Source: a virus
IMG/VR virus record: IMGVR_UViG_3300037480_000054
Coordinates: 1-38,896 of that record
Direction: 5' to 3' (one strand)
DNA: 38,896 nucleotides
Part shown: positions 21,018 to 30,000 of the stretch, one piece after another
Layout of the letters: each line of letters begins with the position of its first letter
Position numbering within the stretch: position 1 is the stretch's first letter
Program-made: the position numbers and the translations under genes
Notes under the pieces: generated by a model
Database searches by the model: none
Seen by the model: the letters and a program-made list of their open reading frames with translations, nothing else
Told to the model about the DNA's origin: nothing

Positions 21018-22010
21018 ATGGGTAAAGAAGAGAGTCACATTGACGATTTGATAGCAGACACGTATGGAGAAGTAGAGGCACTAGAGTTAGACAGTATCGG
21101 CGATTTGGACAATGTCCTATACGGCGATAAAGCAGTACCTCAAGCAACTCAAGAAGTTCAACCGGTAGTTCAAGAGCAGGTCCAACAGCCAGTTCAAGTT
21201 CCAATCCAAGAGCCTCAACCAGTTCAGTCAACTCCAGAAGAAGATGCAGACCTTAGAGAGTTAGAAGACTTTCTCGGTATTGAAGAAGAGCAAGAAGTAA
21301 CTGCCGAACAACTCGAACAGGAAACTGACGAAGTTGATAAAGGTAATCTTGGAGTTCCTCTTTATCACGAGAGACAGAAAACTAGAGATTTAAAACTGCA
21401 AAACGAATTGCTGTCGAAACAGATAGAGTTTATGACTCAACAGAATGAGTTTGCGAGAACTCAGGGGCAGATAACACCACCTACTCAACAGATTCAAGAA
21501 GTCGAACAGACTCTTGAAGACTTTTTACCTGAAATAGGTGATGGGGAATCTATTACTAAAGGCGAGATGTTGCAATATTTCAATCAGATGAATGCTGCAA
21601 AGCAACAAACTGAATTGAAACAGCAACAAGAGAATGAAGCATTGGCGGTTACACAAGCCAGAGAAACATTCAGTAAGTCTCATGGAAAAGAATTAGGTAT
21701 CCTAAGTTATGAAAATGTATCTAAACTTGTTCAAAATCAGAAAATACCACTGACAGAAGGACAATGGTTAGATGTTAACAACGCTGTAAAATTAGGTAAA
21801 AACCCTGCTGAAATTATGTATGAAGCAGCAATTCTAAACAGACCAGCACTGTCCCGAAAGAGAGCAGAACAGAATAGTTTAAAATCATTAATAACAACAA
21901 CCCCTCAAAAACCTGTTATTAAGCAGGTTAACCCTATAGAGGAACTTAGTTTCGTAAATAGAGTTGAGGAACAGGGAGACTGGAATAGTCACCTTGATAG
22001 TCTATGCTAA
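21018..22010 (+). CDS. Putative scaffold protein
   Basis: The protein has 330 residues and lies directly before the capsid gene behind AAGGAGATAGTATC. It is acidic and very Gln/Glu/Pro-rich (VQPVVQEQVQQPVQVPIQEPQPV at about 37-60), with helical segments (LQNELLSKQIEFMTQQNEFARTQG, FNQMNAAKQQTELKQQQENEA). The C-terminus ends ELSFVNRVEEQGDWNSHLDSLC. Location, charge and low complexity fit a procapsid scaffold. Confidence 0.8.
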   Translation: MGKEESHIDDLIADTYGEVEALELDSIGDLDNVLYGDKAVPQATQEVQPVVQEQVQQPVQVPIQEPQPVQSTPEEDADLRELEDFLGIEEEQEVTAEQLEQETDEVDKGNLGVPLYHERQKTRDLKLQNELLSKQIEFMTQQNEFARTQGQITPPTQQIQEVEQTLEDFLPEIGDGESITKGEMLQYFNQMNAAKQQTELKQQQENEALAVTQARETFSKSHGKELGILSYENVSKLVQNQKIPLTEGQWLDVNNAVKLGKNPAEIMYEAAILNRPALSRKRAEQNSLKSLITTTPQKPVIKQVNPIEELSFVNRVEEQGDWNSHLDSLC

Positions 22011-22050
22011 TAGACAACTAAAATATAATTAAAAATAAGGAAATATAATC

Positions 22051-23370
22051 ATGGCAGCAACACCAGTAACAGGTTCAACCGGTCAAAATATTAACGACCC
22101 GTTGACAGAACAAGTATGGTCAAAGACATTTTTCAAGTTCGCTTTGTCGAACATGACGTTGACTAACCTAATGAACAAGAAACAAGGTTCACCAATTCTC
22201 AAAGTAGAAGACCTTACGACAAGTAAGGGTGGAAGTATTACAATGAGACTAGACGCTCCACTTACAACTAATGGAGTTACAGATAACGATAGATTCGTCT
22301 TCGTTGATGGAAGTAACACTTTTAATACTGAGGCAATGAAGAACTACAACTACACAGTTACTGTTCACGAAAGAGGAAACTCTGTCGCACAAGCAGGACG
22401 TGGAACTAACCAACTTTCAGCAATGGACGTTAAACAATCAGGTCTTGAAAGACTTGGTGTATGGATGGGTGAAGCCATAGAGGACGACCTCATATCCGCC
22501 GGTTCGTCTGTAGGTAACACAGAGCAAACAGGAGCCGCTAGAGTAGGTAATTCAGGAACTCCTATCCTTACAGTTAAGGACGCTGTTCCAACTCAGAATC
22601 GTTATTACGCGATTGGAGAGAACACTACTACTGGTATAATCCAGTATTGTAAAATTGACGGAACTGCAACATCGCTTATTACAGGCGTTGCGAATCTTCC
22701 AGCAAATAGTTTTTCGGCAGATGCTCAAGGTGCAGAGACTCGTTTCAGCACTAAAGTTATTGAGTTTTTACACCGTAAAGCAAGGGAAGTAATTGAAGAG
22801 TCTTATGGAGGAACAACTCTTAAGGTATCTAAGGTTGCCCCAGTTAAAGTAAACGGAAAGAGCAAATACGTTTGTATTATCTCTCGTTTGCAAGAAAAGT
22901 CGTTGCTTGAAGATGACAGATGGGTTCAAGCACAGAGACTTGCAGGACCAAGAACTGATAAGAACAACTTGTTCACCGGAGAAATCGGGGAATGGAACGG
23001 TGTTGTTATCCAGGTTTCAGAAAGAATCCATTACAGAGTAGGAGCGGGTGGAGTTACTACTAGCGAATACTTTAATGAGTTCGATTCAGGAGCAGGACCA
23101 GACGCAGTAGCATCTGGAGTTCAGATGGATAGAGGTATGTTTATGGGTGTAAGTGGTATTATGATTGCATTCGCACAGATGCCTACTAAGACCTATGACA
23201 AAGAAGACGTTAATACTATCGATACAGTCGCAGTATGGGCAATGTATGGAGTAGGAAAACCTCAATTTAGTTATTGGAATACGACTAACTGGCAGACAGG
23301 TGCAGGTTCAAACGACTTGACTGAAGACTATGGATGCATCAACTTTGATACAGTAGTTGACCCAGACTAG
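22051..23370 (+). CDS. Major capsid protein, N4-gp56-like
   Basis: The protein has 439 residues, behind AAGGAAATATAATC. The N-terminus (NDPLTEQVWSKTFFKFALSNMTLTNLM), GGSITMRLDAPLTTNGVTDNDRF and YNYTVTVHERGNSVAQAGRG...LSAMDVKQSGLERLGVWMGEAIEDDL fit the N4-gp56 branch of HK97-fold capsids. Two terminators follow it, and late element 3 precedes the scaffold-capsid pair, which should give high output. Confidence 0.88.
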   Translation: MAATPVTGSTGQNINDPLTEQVWSKTFFKFALSNMTLTNLMNKKQGSPILKVEDLTTSKGGSITMRLDAPLTTNGVTDNDRFVFVDGSNTFNTEAMKNYNYTVTVHERGNSVAQAGRGTNQLSAMDVKQSGLERLGVWMGEAIEDDLISAGSSVGNTEQTGAARVGNSGTPILTVKDAVPTQNRYYAIGENTTTGIIQYCKIDGTATSLITGVANLPANSFSADAQGAETRFSTKVIEFLHRKAREVIEESYGGTTLKVSKVAPVKVNGKSKYVCIISRLQEKSLLEDDRWVQAQRLAGPRTDKNNLFTGEIGEWNGVVIQVSERIHYRVGAGGVTTSEYFNEFDSGAGPDAVASGVQMDRGMFMGVSGIMIAFAQMPTKTYDKEDVNTIDTVAVWAMYGVGKPQFSYWNTTNWQTGAGSNDLTEDYGCINFDTVVDPD

Positions 23371-23430
23371 TAACATGGCAGTACACAGTAAAGGTTAGGG
23401 TTCACCCTTAAAAACCCGACTTTTAATTTA

Positions 23431-23451
23431 AAATGAATAGTTTATTCATTT
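23431..23451 (+). terminator. AT-rich stem-loop after capsid gene
   Basis: AAATGAATA-GTT-TATTCATTT (nine pairs) is followed by TTTAATTCT. Its AT-only stem makes it a weak terminator, but it stands in tandem with a second one 20 bases on. Confidence 0.6.
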
Positions 23452-23471
23452 TTTAATTCTCCAAAATAGGT

Positions 23472-23503
23472 GGGTGAGTAATTTTACTCGCTCATCTTTT
23501 TTT
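23472..23503 (+). terminator. Rho-independent terminator after capsid gene
   Basis: GGGTGAGTAA pairs with TTACTCGCTC (ten possible pairs, two G-T; inner pairs open to give a loop), followed by ATCTTTTTTT. It should limit readthrough from scaffold/capsid into the tail genes, lowering their dose relative to capsid. Confidence 0.8.
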
Positions 23504-23521
23504 ATGCAAGGAAATATAAAC

Positions 23522-24118
23522 ATGGCAATTTTGAAAGCACAACTATTAACCTCTGTAAAGGATGCTTTGGAAAGACAAGATGAGGGGAACATAGACTCTC
23601 AGATAAGAAGAGTTCTACAGAAAGTTTCTGCAAGAGGAGATTTTTTGGCAGATATAAAAGATACAGACCTAATCGACCCTGATATTATATCTATAGATGT
23701 TCCAGACTATTTTAAGAAGATAAAAAATATAACGTTAGAGAACACGGTTACCGGATACATGTCACCAGCATTAGTCCAAATACCTTTTCAGGATTACGTT
23801 AACGCTGCTGTGAGGACAGGATTATCATTGCCAACTATGTTCGCTATAGATAATAGGGTAATTTATTTTCTCCCTCAAGCATCCACAGAATACAAGGTAA
23901 TAATTAATTATTTTAAATATCATCCAAATGATGTTGACGATATAGAGTTCGATGATAGATTTTTAAACGTATTGGAATCAGGTAGTGTATTTGAGGTAGC
24001 GAGAAAGTATGGACTTACAGAACAAATCAACCTATGGAAACAAAGTTATGATGAGGACTTAAGAACTGCTATGAGTTATTCTATGTCCCCTACTTACTTT
24101 GTCCCATTTAGAAGATAA
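23522..24118 (+). CDS. Head-completion/tail-connector protein
   Basis: The start is set at 23522 (MAILKAQLLTSVKDAL) behind AAGGAAATATAAAC; a GTG at 23474 would lie inside the terminator. The protein has 198 residues, helical at the N-terminus with a middle SIDVPDYFKKIKNITLENT...VIYFLPQASTEYKVIINYFKYHP and C-terminal helices. Size and position after the capsid match P22 gp4-like or other adaptor proteins binding under the portal. Confidence 0.72.
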   Translation: MAILKAQLLTSVKDALERQDEGNIDSQIRRVLQKVSARGDFLADIKDTDLIDPDIISIDVPDYFKKIKNITLENTVTGYMSPALVQIPFQDYVNAAVRTGLSLPTMFAIDNRVIYFLPQASTEYKVIINYFKYHPNDVDDIEFDDRFLNVLESGSVFEVARKYGLTEQINLWKQSYDEDLRTAMSYSMSPTYFVPFRR

Positions 24119-24129
24119 GGAATAATATT

Positions 24130-24348
24130 ATGATAGAAGTAATAGGAATTGGAAACAATAATAAATTGATTTTAGAGATAGACCAGTCTGACCTTAAAGC
24201 AATTACTGATACTACAGAAGATTTTAATGTAGGGCAGGTAGTCGAGATTAGTTCAGATTTAAATACTCTCAAACAATTAAAAAAGAAAAAAGATAAGTTT
24301 GCAAGCGGATTAACTAATCTCGCTGCTATAATTAATACATTGAATTAA
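24130..24348 (+). CDS. Small late protein (72 aa)
   Basis: The protein has 72 residues, with AAGGAATAATATT before the ATG. A beta N-terminus (MIEVIGIGNNNKLILEIDQ) is followed by a Lys-rich helix (LNTLKQLKKKKDKF). It is tightly packed between connector and fibre genes, so probably virion-related. No family is recognised. Confidence 0.65.
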   Translation: MIEVIGIGNNNKLILEIDQSDLKAITDTTEDFNVGQVVEISSDLNTLKQLKKKKDKFASGLTNLAAIINTLN

Positions 24349-24358
24349 GGAGCATAAC

Positions 24359-25225
24359 ATGGGTACATTTGCTAATCCTATAGACACATCAGAACCTGAT
24401 GGGAACGAATCAGTTGCACAGGGTGATGACAGAATGCGAGAAACAAAACTTGGTATGCAGGAACTTTGGGACGTTGACCACGAAGCATCTTTAACTGGAA
24501 CAGAGATTAATTCTTCTGATTCTGGTACTCACAATAAATGCACATTTTTAGAACAGATTTCAGACCCTTCCGCTCCTACTGGAGTAACAGAAGATTTTGG
24601 ACTCCTATACACTAAGTTGGATTCAGATACATCTCAAGCAGAATTATTTTACAAAGACGAGAATGATAACGTCCATCAGTTAACGAGAAATGGTGCTTTA
24701 TATAATCCGTATAACCCAACAGGTAGTGTAACATCTTATGCAGGTTCTTCTGCTCCAGATGGTTTTTTACTATGTCAAGGTCAAGCGGTTTCGAGAACTA
24801 CATATTCTGATTTGTTTGATATCATAGGAACAACTTATGGTGTCGGAGATGGTTCAACCACATTCAATATCCCAGACTTAAAGGGTAGAGTAATTGTAGG
24901 AGTAGGAACAGGGACCGATGATAATGCAGTCAGCGATACATTCACTCTTGGTGGAGAAGAAGGAGAATACAAACATCCTACTGCTTTTGCAGAGATGCCT
25001 GGACATGGTCACCAATGGTATGAATCGAGTGGTGGTTCAGTTGCACTAGATGGAACTGCTACATCCGCCGCTAGGACATTCGATTCAAATGGTGACTTAA
25101 TTAATATAACTGACCCTTGGGACACTGACTCTTATACAGCCAATGGAAACGACTTAAGTATTGACGGAACGGCACATAACAATATCCAACCTGTAATCGG
25201 ATTAAATTATATAATCAAAACGTAA
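24359..25225 (+). CDS. Tail-collar-domain fibre protein
   Basis: The protein has 288 residues. GSVTSYAGSSAPDGFLLCQGQAVSRTTYSDLFDIIGTTYGVGDGSTTFNIPDLKGRVIVGVG (about 121-183) is a textbook phage tail collar domain, with DGFLLCQGQ, the SDLF...IGTTYG box and the FNIPDLKGRV box. The C-terminus has PGHGHQW...NNIQPVIGLNYIIKT, also typical. It probably forms short fibres or a collar around the tail. Confidence 0.9.
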   Translation: MGTFANPIDTSEPDGNESVAQGDDRMRETKLGMQELWDVDHEASLTGTEINSSDSGTHNKCTFLEQISDPSAPTGVTEDFGLLYTKLDSDTSQAELFYKDENDNVHQLTRNGALYNPYNPTGSVTSYAGSSAPDGFLLCQGQAVSRTTYSDLFDIIGTTYGVGDGSTTFNIPDLKGRVIVGVGTGTDDNAVSDTFTLGGEEGEYKHPTAFAEMPGHGHQWYESSGGSVALDGTATSAARTFDSNGDLINITDPWDTDSYTANGNDLSIDGTAHNNIQPVIGLNYIIKT

Positions 25226-25237
25226 AGGGAGATTAAT

Positions 25238-27064
25238 ATGGGTCATCAATATCACATATTCGATGCCGCTCTTGCCGGTGCAGTTACCTCTGAGCCAGAT
25301 ATTAAATTATCTGAGGCTGCGATGGTAGACAATTCTAATATTATTATCGAAGATGGAGAAGTTCAAACATCCCCTTTAAGATTATTAGAAGGTTTGGACA
25401 ACAATGACAATCAAATAAAAATACCAGAGTTATCATACGATATCGTTTCAGTTACAGAAGCATCAGATACTATCGTATTCTCTGGCACAGGCTCCGGTAT
25501 AGTCTCTACAGATACAATTTATCTGATGGGTAATAATACTGGAGGAAACTATAACGATGGTTACTATACCGTCGACACAGTCAACGAAGGTGGTGGAAAC
25601 ACTACAATCGTTACAAACGAAAACATTTCTTATGACGCAACTTCAGGTTGGTTATTCTTTGGGACTACAGAAGCATTGAAGATTAAATCTTTATTTCTGG
25701 TAGATGGTTCAGAAGAATTATTTATTTTCACTAAAAATAATATATATCAATGGAAACTTGCGTCTTTATCACTCAATAAACTTACATTACCTTATACTTT
25801 ATCTGGAGATGTCGAGCACTGGTCAGTTGACCAAGGGCAAGTTAATTTCGGAACCACTGGTTCTCCGGACCAACAACAAGGGTTAATCGCTTGTAATGGA
25901 ATAGGAAGACCGATGAAGGTTGAAGACACTGGAGATGTAACTATCCTTTTAGCAGTTGTAGATGGAGGTGGAAACTATATAGATATAGCAGACCACTGTA
26001 TATTCTATGAGAACTATTTGCTACTTGGTAATGTAGTACTGTCAACAGCAGTGGAGATGCCTTCAACTTTTTATAATTCTGATTTGCTAGATACTGCTAA
26101 CTTTGTGACTAATGATTCCGCTTTTTTCCAAACAGAAGGACCAGATAGAATCACAGCATTTGGTAGAGAGAAAGATAATCTTATCATATTTAAATCTGAT
26201 AGTATATTGCAGACGTATTTCACCACAACAGATGACCTATTCACGATTAATAGGATATCAACTCCTATAGGATGTATTGCACCAGACTCTATCATCAACG
26301 ATAAAAATAACAATTTATATTTTTTCGGGACGGATAAGAGATTTAAAGTTGTAAGAACTAATGAGGATATAGCGAATGTCATAGAGAGAGATATCAGGGA
26401 AATCAAAGATGAACTTATCCCTAGAATTGCTGGCGTATATATTAAAGAAGACAATAGATTAGCATGGGCAATCCCTCAAGGTTCTAGTGCTACTATGAAC
26501 AATAAAGTTATTATCGTAAAAGAAGGGGTATGGTCTTTCTTAGATATAGAAGTAAGTGCTTTTTCTACTTTCCGCAAAACTTTTACGGACACCTGGGATA
26601 CTATTGACCCCACTATTACTTGGAATAATGCAGTTGGTTCTTGGAATGACGTTCAAGGGCAAGAAGGTTTCGCTAAAATACTAACATCAGATTACAGCGG
26701 TAATCTATCTACACTCTTTAATTCTTATGATGACTTAGGGAATACGTATGAGAGTTATGTAACTATAAGCACGGACTTAAATACAAAGAAAGCGTTAAAT
26801 ACTTTTAAACGAATTACAAAGATAAGATTCTATTTCAAACCAATTACTTCAGGAGATACTATTGATTTGGATATTAGTAAAGATAACAATAATACATACG
26901 ATAGTATAACTTCTTTTAGTGCTTACGACGCTGATAAGGATATTAATATAATTACAAAGGCAATGTCGTTAAGAGCAAAATCGTTTAGGTTTAAAATAAA
27001 GAGCGACGACCGTTTCAATCTAATTGGTATGGTCATTTACTTTGAAAGGATGTCGGACCGCTAA
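25238..27064 (+). CDS. Tail nozzle-like protein
   Basis: The protein has 608 residues behind AAAGGGAGATTAAT. It is beta-rich, with propeller-type strands (DGEVQTSPLRLLEGL, AVVDGGGNYIDIADHCIFYENYLLLGN, DRITAFGREKDNLIIFKSDSILQTYFTT, TPIGCIAPDSIINDKNNNLYFFGTDKRFKVV). This order of blocks resembles the gp10/gp12-like nozzle proteins of podoviruses that plug the tail tube. It lies between collar fibre and long fibre genes. The assignment is by pattern and position. Confidence 0.7.
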   Translation: MGHQYHIFDAALAGAVTSEPDIKLSEAAMVDNSNIIIEDGEVQTSPLRLLEGLDNNDNQIKIPELSYDIVSVTEASDTIVFSGTGSGIVSTDTIYLMGNNTGGNYNDGYYTVDTVNEGGGNTTIVTNENISYDATSGWLFFGTTEALKIKSLFLVDGSEELFIFTKNNIYQWKLASLSLNKLTLPYTLSGDVEHWSVDQGQVNFGTTGSPDQQQGLIACNGIGRPMKVEDTGDVTILLAVVDGGGNYIDIADHCIFYENYLLLGNVVLSTAVEMPSTFYNSDLLDTANFVTNDSAFFQTEGPDRITAFGREKDNLIIFKSDSILQTYFTTTDDLFTINRISTPIGCIAPDSIINDKNNNLYFFGTDKRFKVVRTNEDIANVIERDIREIKDELIPRIAGVYIKEDNRLAWAIPQGSSATMNNKVIIVKEGVWSFLDIEVSAFSTFRKTFTDTWDTIDPTITWNNAVGSWNDVQGQEGFAKILTSDYSGNLSTLFNSYDDLGNTYESYVTISTDLNTKKALNTFKRITKIRFYFKPITSGDTIDLDISKDNNNTYDSITSFSAYDADKDINIITKAMSLRAKSFRFKIKSDDRFNLIGMVIYFERMSDR

Positions 27065-30000
27065 TGGCAAAGAAAAAACTCAATAACGTAACTAGAACTA
27101 CTTTTCAGGTACCAGTTCCTAAGGTTAAAGACCAGTCACAAGACCGTTGGAATAAACAGATAACTTCTTGGTTAAAACAATTCATAGAAGAAAGAACGCA
27201 AGAAGTTCCATATATATCTGTTCAAGATGACGGGTCTTTCTCCGTCCCACTTACATACGCTCTGCAATTCGAGAATGCCGGATTAACACATAACCCAGAA
27301 GGAACTGTTATAGTCGACCTCACCGCTGGACCTGCTGGAGCAAATAATAAAGTAGCAGTAGACGGCACAGCAACTTCTGGTTTCCTTGGTGCTAATTCTA
27401 ATGACGGAGTACTAAGAGTTTCTTCTCCATTTACATATACAGATGGAGGAGACTGGATTAATTTAAGTATGACCCAAGCAACTGATTCTACTGATGGTTA
27501 TTTAGATTTTTTAGATTGGAATACATTTAACGATAAAGCGGATTACCTTTTTGGTGCTAATGACTTTTCTGGTACTGGTAATTTTACCACATCAGGTGGA
27601 GTTACAGCAAATACTCTTACTGGAACCGTACTGACTGCCAGTCAACCTAATATAGACCATGATTCTCTAACTAACTTCGTAGCAGATGAGCACGTTGCCC
27701 ACACAGGGGTCACACTTACCGCTGGAACAGGTTTAGATGGAGGTGGAGACATTTCCTCCAATAGAACCTTTGACGTCAATATAGGCGAAATAGAAGCACT
27801 GATAGACCATAATGCTCTACTCAATCTCGCTGTAGGAGATGTCCATGCTCAATATCTATTATCAGCGGGTAGAGGAGGTCAAACAATTACAGATGACATT
27901 ACCATTACTGGTGATTTGACTGTAGATACAGATACATTATTTGTAGATAGTGCTAATGACTATGTCGGAATAGGAACGATTACCCCATCAGCGAAACTTG
28001 ATGTAGGTGGTCTAACATCTTGGGTCCACTCTGGAGACCCTATAGCATCATTCACTAAGAGCGACACTGGAGTTACTGGGATAAGTATGAGAAATACTTC
28101 CGCTACTGGTACTAATCAAGATTTTAAGTTTGTTATTAGTGACACTACCGGACATTACATAGCACTCTCAGTACCTGGTGTAAGTAATAATGGGACACGA
28201 TTCGGAACTGCAAATGAAGATTCAGATTTCATATTTAATACAGGTGGAACAAAGCGTCATTTAACAATCGGGACATTATCGGCAAAGAATCTACAATTCG
28301 GAACGAACAATACAGAGCGTATGAGAATTGACTCTGCTGGTTTTATTAATATGTATGATGGACTTGATGTAGCGACAGACCTCACAGTTGGAGCAAGTGT
28401 AACTATTTCCCCATTCACTACAGCGGGTTATGTCAAGAATGACACCGATGGTTTACTATCTGGTGGAAACTTAATTTACCATAATGATTTAGAAGGATTG
28501 AATGTAGGGGATTATCAGCATTTAACTGCCGCGGAAAAAACAGATTTTGACACTTTAACAGATGGTTCAAATGCCGACCCCTTACATAAACATAGTCATA
28601 CAAACCTAGAAGACCTTGACCAAGTAGATGACCATCTATTATATCTCGACCTCGCTGGGACTAGACCGATGACTGGTAATCTAAATATGGATGATTTTAA
28701 TGTCAATAACGTCGGACATATTCAATTCGATTTAAACCACGTGGCAGAAGACCCTTCGTCAGGAGAAGAGGAAGGAACTCTTGCTTGGAATACAAATGAG
28801 TTAGCATTAGAGATATCAAGTGGGCGAGGACCAGTCGCTCAAGTACCTTATGAAATGTGGTTGCCAAGAAGATTATCATGGAACAATACTGGTTCGGATA
28901 TCCCAGATGGAACAGTTGTCTATCTTTGTAAAAGTGGAGGGGTAGTGTGTATCGCTCCAGTTAATTCAAGAGACCCACAAATAGTAGAAAAAACGGTAGG
29001 AATAACAACTCAACTCATACCAGATGGAGAAGTAGGATTTGTTACAACTTATGGTGAGGTAAGGGGATTAGATACCTCTTCTTGGAGTGTAGGTGAAACT
29101 CTATATGTTAGTCCAACTGTAGACGGAGGATTAACCTCTACCAGACCGATTCAAGGAGATTGGCCAATTCCTCTCTGCGAAGTAGTTGTATCCGACCCAG
29201 ATGATGGAGTATTATTCGTAAAATATTTACAAATCTTTGACCCAGATGATATTAAAAATGCTACTGGTTTTCCAGAACAAAATGCGGCAGTTAAACAATC
29301 GGATATCTCTTTTACAGACATAGACAGAACACTAACTATCGCTCCTAATACTGGAGGAGGTTATGATACCTTTTATATTTGGCAGTTAGGAATTAAATAC
29401 ATATTCGACTCTGCACAAAATATAGAAATCCTAGATGAAGAAGGTACATATTATATCTACTTTGACGAGGGAGTTCTTACTTATGTCAAGAACCCTGATA
29501 CTGGAACGATTATAACGCTTATTAGAACAAAGGTATTGGTCTCTATTATCTATTGGCGAGAGTCGGAAGACCCAAGTGTAGGTGATGGAGGAGCAGTTAT
29601 TATAGGAGATGAGCGTCACGGATACGACATGAGCGGTTCGACGCATGCATATCTTCATAGGGAGAATGGAATGGTCTGGGATAGCGGGTTGGCGTTAGGA
29701 GATATGAACGTTGATGGTAGCGGAGACGATGACTCTGCGGCACAATTCTCGACAACAGGAGGCATAACAGTTGATGAAGATTTAATTAATATTTCTTTTG
29801 GGACAACCTCAACAACTGGACTGCCTATTTTTTATCTCGATGGTGCTAACGCTAATTTAAGAAGATTGACAGAAACCGCTTTTTCAGTTACGAGTTTAGA
29901 TGGGACAACAAATACCCGTCTAGCATTTAATGAGTTTACTGGTGGAGCGTGGCAGATATCAGAAGTATCAAATAATGATTTTGCTCTTTGTCACATTTTT

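Noticed and set aside
23474-23521. Upstream GTG start of the connector gene
   Set aside because: The extension runs through a terminator stem and T run; the ATG at 23522 follows AAGGAAA.
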